From assembly GCA_000444245.1 (NCBI GenBank), contig ATSW01013514.1:1-20595 (forward strand): a stretch of 20,595 nucleotides of DNA, given 5' to 3'. Made by a program: the position numbers and the translations under genes. Below, one piece after another: positions 20,188-20,595 of this stretch; positions within the stretch are counted from its first letter, which is position 1; every line of letters begins with the position of its first letter. A model generated the notes under the pieces. It was not told where the DNA came from and ran no database searches. It was given only the letters and a program-made list of their open reading frames with translations. This stretch comes from Botryllus schlosseri (lineage: Eukaryota; Chordata; Ascidiacea; Stolidobranchia; Styelidae).

Positions 20188-20595
20188 CAAGGCCAATTAC
20201 ATTTAATTTCAGCGCTCAGGTCGCCAGATCTAGCACTGACAATTATGCTACTTTTAGATTACTCAGCAAGAGACACTGTTTGCCCATGCGTAACCGTGAG
20301 GAGTTGCGTAGCCTATCTATCAATAGATAACCGTAGGTTAGTTTTAATATACACTGAGCTATATATAATAAATCATCGAAGTCGGCACTCTGGTGGCCGG
20401 TATAGCCAATACAGTCGTCGGCCAGCACCGATCTTTATTAGTTATTTTCGGTAGAAAAGCGCTAAAAAATCGCTAAATACTTCTTCAAACATCGCTAGAT
20501 TTATCGCTAGGCGCTAGATCCATATTTTTGGCGCTAAACAGGATGAAAAATCGCTAGATCTAGCGCGAAAATCGCTATATTGGCAACACTGATCA
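20188..20595. other. Right part of the outer element and window edge
   Basis: This is the resumed sequence of 18352-20591. Its last 135 bases hold the NCGCTA repeat cluster and the right terminus. The 106-codon open frame at 20134-20454 begins in the nested element and is not a gene. Confidence 0.55.

Larger units (their letters stand above)
18352..20591. mobile_element. Outer hAT-type element with CAGTGTTGCCAA ends
   Basis: It starts cagtgttgccaac and ends ttggcaacactg. The left flank is atcaagac (18344-18351), and the four bases visible after the right end (20592-20595, atca) match its start before the window stops. Subterminal NCGCTA repeats occur about five times at the left (18382-18453) and eight at the right (20458-20579). 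Removing the nested element 19214-20179 leaves about 1.27 kb. The 175-codon open frame at 18772-19299 crosses into the nested element and shows no transposase features. Confidence 0.8.

Overview
The window is animal nuclear DNA. It holds two single-copy housekeeping genes in a field of short DNA transposons. One gene is split by spliceosomal introns, poly(A) signals are eukaryotic, and the repeats are animal-type hAT elements and tRNA-derived SINEs. Introns of roughly 0.06 to 1.2 kb and the repeat types fit a marine invertebrate, perhaps an invertebrate deuterostome such as an ascidian. That placement is a guess; nothing here fixes the species. Isolated N bases at 5657-5869 suggest a draft assembly.

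Layout. Positions 1-957 hold the right ends of two hAT elements around a stretch with no gene. Positions 1110-4903 are nearly continuous hAT-type non-autonomous elements: 1118-2292 with 1439-1752 nested in it, 2897-3576, an eroded copy at 3625-3933, and 4156-4895. Positions 4904-5767 show nothing recognisable. GALT (galactose-1-phosphate uridylyltransferase) lies on the minus strand at 6016-7077 as one intact uninterrupted reading frame. A 1.7 kb head-to-head spacer follows. MED7 (Mediator middle-module subunit 7) lies on the plus strand at 8783-12806 in six coding exons that I assembled by splice sites and family similarity. A poly(A) signal follows at 13076.

From 13317 to the right edge transposons dominate again. 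There is an old hAT (13325-14816) containing a younger one (13695-14745), which in turn carries a piece of a hAT transposase gene. A tRNA-derived SINE lies at about 15113-15375. A 1.3 kb hAT-like element (15571-16863) has a small MITE inside it. A three-deep stack (18352-20591 containing 19214-20179 containing 19584-19852) ends four bases before the window does.

The two genes have no known functional link. GALT is a cytosolic Leloir-pathway enzyme and MED7 a nuclear transcription co-activator subunit; they only share the spacer between their divergent 5' ends. The transposons form several families by terminal sequence, but nearly all clear target duplications are 8 bp with TA in the middle (nnnTAnnn). 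That is the published signature of the Buster branch of hAT transposases, so one transposase lineage probably mobilised most of them. No complete transposase gene is present. I found no convincing undescribed cellular system. The best second looks are the shared Buster-type target signature, right-end losses with intact target duplications, direct-oriented NCGCTA subterminal repeats, the MED7 microexon, a transposon end almost touching the last MED7 splice acceptor, and the intronless GALT.
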